This document shows, one piece after another, positions 62,994 to 64,000 of a stretch of DNA of 64,000 nucleotides (the stretch's first letter is position 1; every line of letters starts with the position of its first letter). The notes below the pieces were generated by a model, which saw nothing but the letters and a program-made list of their open reading frames with translations, had not been told where the DNA came from and ran no database searches. This DNA comes from Deltaproteobacteria bacterium (GTDB lineage Bacteria > Desulfobacterota > DSM-4660 > Desulfatiglandales > Desulfatiglandaceae), in NCBI GenBank assembly GCA_019307815.1, contig JAFDIV010000010.1:124001-188000 (forward strand), in the 5' to 3' direction. Made by a program: the position numbers and the translations under genes.

Positions 62994-63976
62994 TGTTCCC
63001 TGTACCACTTAACAAACCGTCTGATACCTTCCTTTACAGAGGTCTTGGGCTCATAGCCCAGCATCCTTTTTGACTTTTCAATGTCAGCAGCCGTCTCAGG
63101 TACATCCCCTGGCTGTAGCGGAAGCATATTTTTTTGGGCCGCCCGGCCAAGCTCCTCCTCCAGTATCCTGATAAATTCCATCAGCTCCACAGGCTGCGAA
63201 TTTCCAAGATTGAAAATCTCATAGCTGAAAGGCCGATGGAGCGCGGCAATGGTTCCATCTACCACGTCGTCTATGTATGTAAAGTCTCTCCTCATTTTTC
63301 CGTAGTTGTATACCTCAATGGGTCTTCCCTTCAAAATGGCATCAGTAAACAAAAACAGGGCCATGTCAGGTCTTCCCCAAGGCCCATACACGGTGAAATA
63401 CCGAAGTCCTGTACAAGGTATATCGTAAAGATAGTGATAGGCGTGGGCCATAAGCTCATTTGCCTTTTTGGTAGCCGCATAAAGGGAAATGGGATGGTCC
63501 ACCCTATCCTCCACACTGAAGGGGACCTTCTTGTTGCTACCATAAACTGATGAAGAGGAAGCATACACAAGATTCTTACTGTGATACCTCTTTGCCAGCT
63601 CCAAGATATTCAAAAAGCCTTCAAGATTACTTTTCTGATACGAAAAAGGATCAGTCAAGGAGTAACGCACCCCGGCCTGGGCCGCCAGATTACAGATCAC
63701 CTCAGGCACATGCTTCTTAAAAATTCCTTCAAGGGCCTCCCAGTCCTGTAGATCTGCCTTGTAAAAGGAAAAGGTATCATAGTTCCGAAGGATGTCCAGA
63801 CGCCCTTCTTTGAGTGTAACATCATAGTAGGGATTAAGGTTATCCACTCCAATTACCGCGTGTCCTTCCTCTAACAGGCGCTTGGACACATGGAACCCAA
63901 TAAACCCTGCAGCCCCTGTTAACAAAACCGATTCAAACTGTATTTCCATAACATTGGACCTTTCTTTCTCATTCAT
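62981..63976 (-). CDS. NAD-dependent UDP-glucuronate 4-epimerase-like protein
   Basis: A 331-residue extended SDR epimerase. TGAAGFIGFHV at residues 20-30 is the NAD loop, NLAAQAGVRYSL near 98-107 and SSSSVYGSNK at about 142-152 hold the catalytic Ser, and YAATK near 165-169 is the Tyr-x3-Lys pair. The opening VTGAAGFIG..KRLLEEGHAVIGVDNLNPYYDVTLK is typical of UDP-glucuronate 4-epimerases used for surface sugars. Starts at 63976 and at an internal ATG (63949) are both possible. The gene is at the window end and overlaps the kinase gene by 13 bp. Confidence 0.88.
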   Translation of the reverse strand: MNEKERSNVMEIQFESVLLTGAAGFIGFHVSKRLLEEGHAVIGVDNLNPYYDVTLKEGRLDILRNYDTFSFYKADLQDWEALEGIFKKHVPEVICNLAAQAGVRYSLTDPFSYQKSNLEGFLNILELAKRYHSKNLVYASSSSVYGSNKKVPFSVEDRVDHPISLYAATKKANELMAHAYHYLYDIPCTGLRYFTVYGPWGRPDMALFLFTDAILKGRPIEVYNYGKMRRDFTYIDDVVDGTIAALHRPFSYEIFNLGNSQPVELMEFIRILEEELGRAAQKNMLPLQPGDVPETAADIEKSKRMLGYEPKTSVKEGIRRFVKWYREHYGV

Positions 63977-64000
63977 TCTTTCCCAAGGGATACCTTGTTA

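Noticed and set aside
1..64000. CRISPR arrays, insertion sequences, prophage or riboswitches
   Set aside because: No regularly spaced repeats, transposase or integrase genes, or recognisable aptamer folds were seen on either strand. A covariance-model search could still find weak RNA elements.

Overview
The window looks like chromosomal DNA of a strictly anaerobic, Gram-negative bacterium, most probably a sulfate-reducing or syntrophic member of the Desulfobacterota (old Deltaproteobacteria). The reasons are two tungsten-type aldehyde ferredoxin oxidoreductases (AOR), a MetF/MetV methylene-tetrahydrofolate reductase pair, UbiX next to an LpdD-like protein, the redox repressor Rex, ADP-forming SucCD, LolA, a Tat component and many small zinc-ribbon proteins. 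This placement is inferred from gene content only. There is no rRNA, CRISPR array, insertion sequence or recognisable prophage. The only RNA gene found is a tRNA-Phe.

1-13.8 kb is a catabolic and C1 region. The plus-strand genes are the C-terminal half of an AOR, an HD-domain hydrolase, a split PEP-synthase-like phosphotransferase (ATP-binding protein plus phospho-histidine protein, the layout of phenylphosphate synthase), an orphan response regulator and a MoaD/ThiS protein. A strong bidirectional terminator separates them from a minus-strand operon: metF, dicluster ferredoxin, metV, a zinc-ribbon protein, a complete AOR and a four-cluster ferredoxin. A divergent IclR-type regulator follows. 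The metF/iclR gap carries two copies of the same dyad, TGTTCA-N6-TGAACA, each just downstream of a predicted promoter. Then come ubiX with an LpdD-like partner and the truncated remnant of a B12-binding radical-SAM gene.

13.8-34 kb is mostly core functions: gltX, a ParE-type toxin-antitoxin pair, a PAS-GAF histidine kinase overlapping hrpA, an MFS transporter, sucCD, tatA, ssb, RNase J, ftsK and lolA, then a MoxR ATPase/VWA pair. 34-46 kb holds a PBP4-type peptidase, archease-rtcB, an acyl-CoA dehydrogenase, a stand-alone B12-binding domain, a nucleotidyltransferase, a TrkA-type potassium channel, a DUF3426 protein, hpt and an SPFH zinc-ribbon protein.

46-64 kb is rich in signalling and envelope genes. 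It has a second histidine kinase that shares an unusual five-cysteine cluster with the first, then rex. Next is a DUF1573 gene with an in-frame TGA exactly where the family has the first Cys of Cys-Gly-Cys; I read this as a probable selenoprotein. After it come rnhA, a flavin-reductase-like protein, an acidic zinc-ribbon protein, tRNA-Phe with a near-consensus promoter, an FHA-GAF-cyclase, a membrane PAS protein without output domain, two pilin-type genes, a GspE/PilB ATPase, a CHASE2 Ser/Thr kinase and a UDP-sugar epimerase.

The observations most worth following are the putative UGC selenoprotein, the twin operators controlling an AOR-MetFV operon, the paired kinases with a cysteine cluster in the ATPase domain, and the split PEP-synthase-like system beside AOR and UbiX genes.
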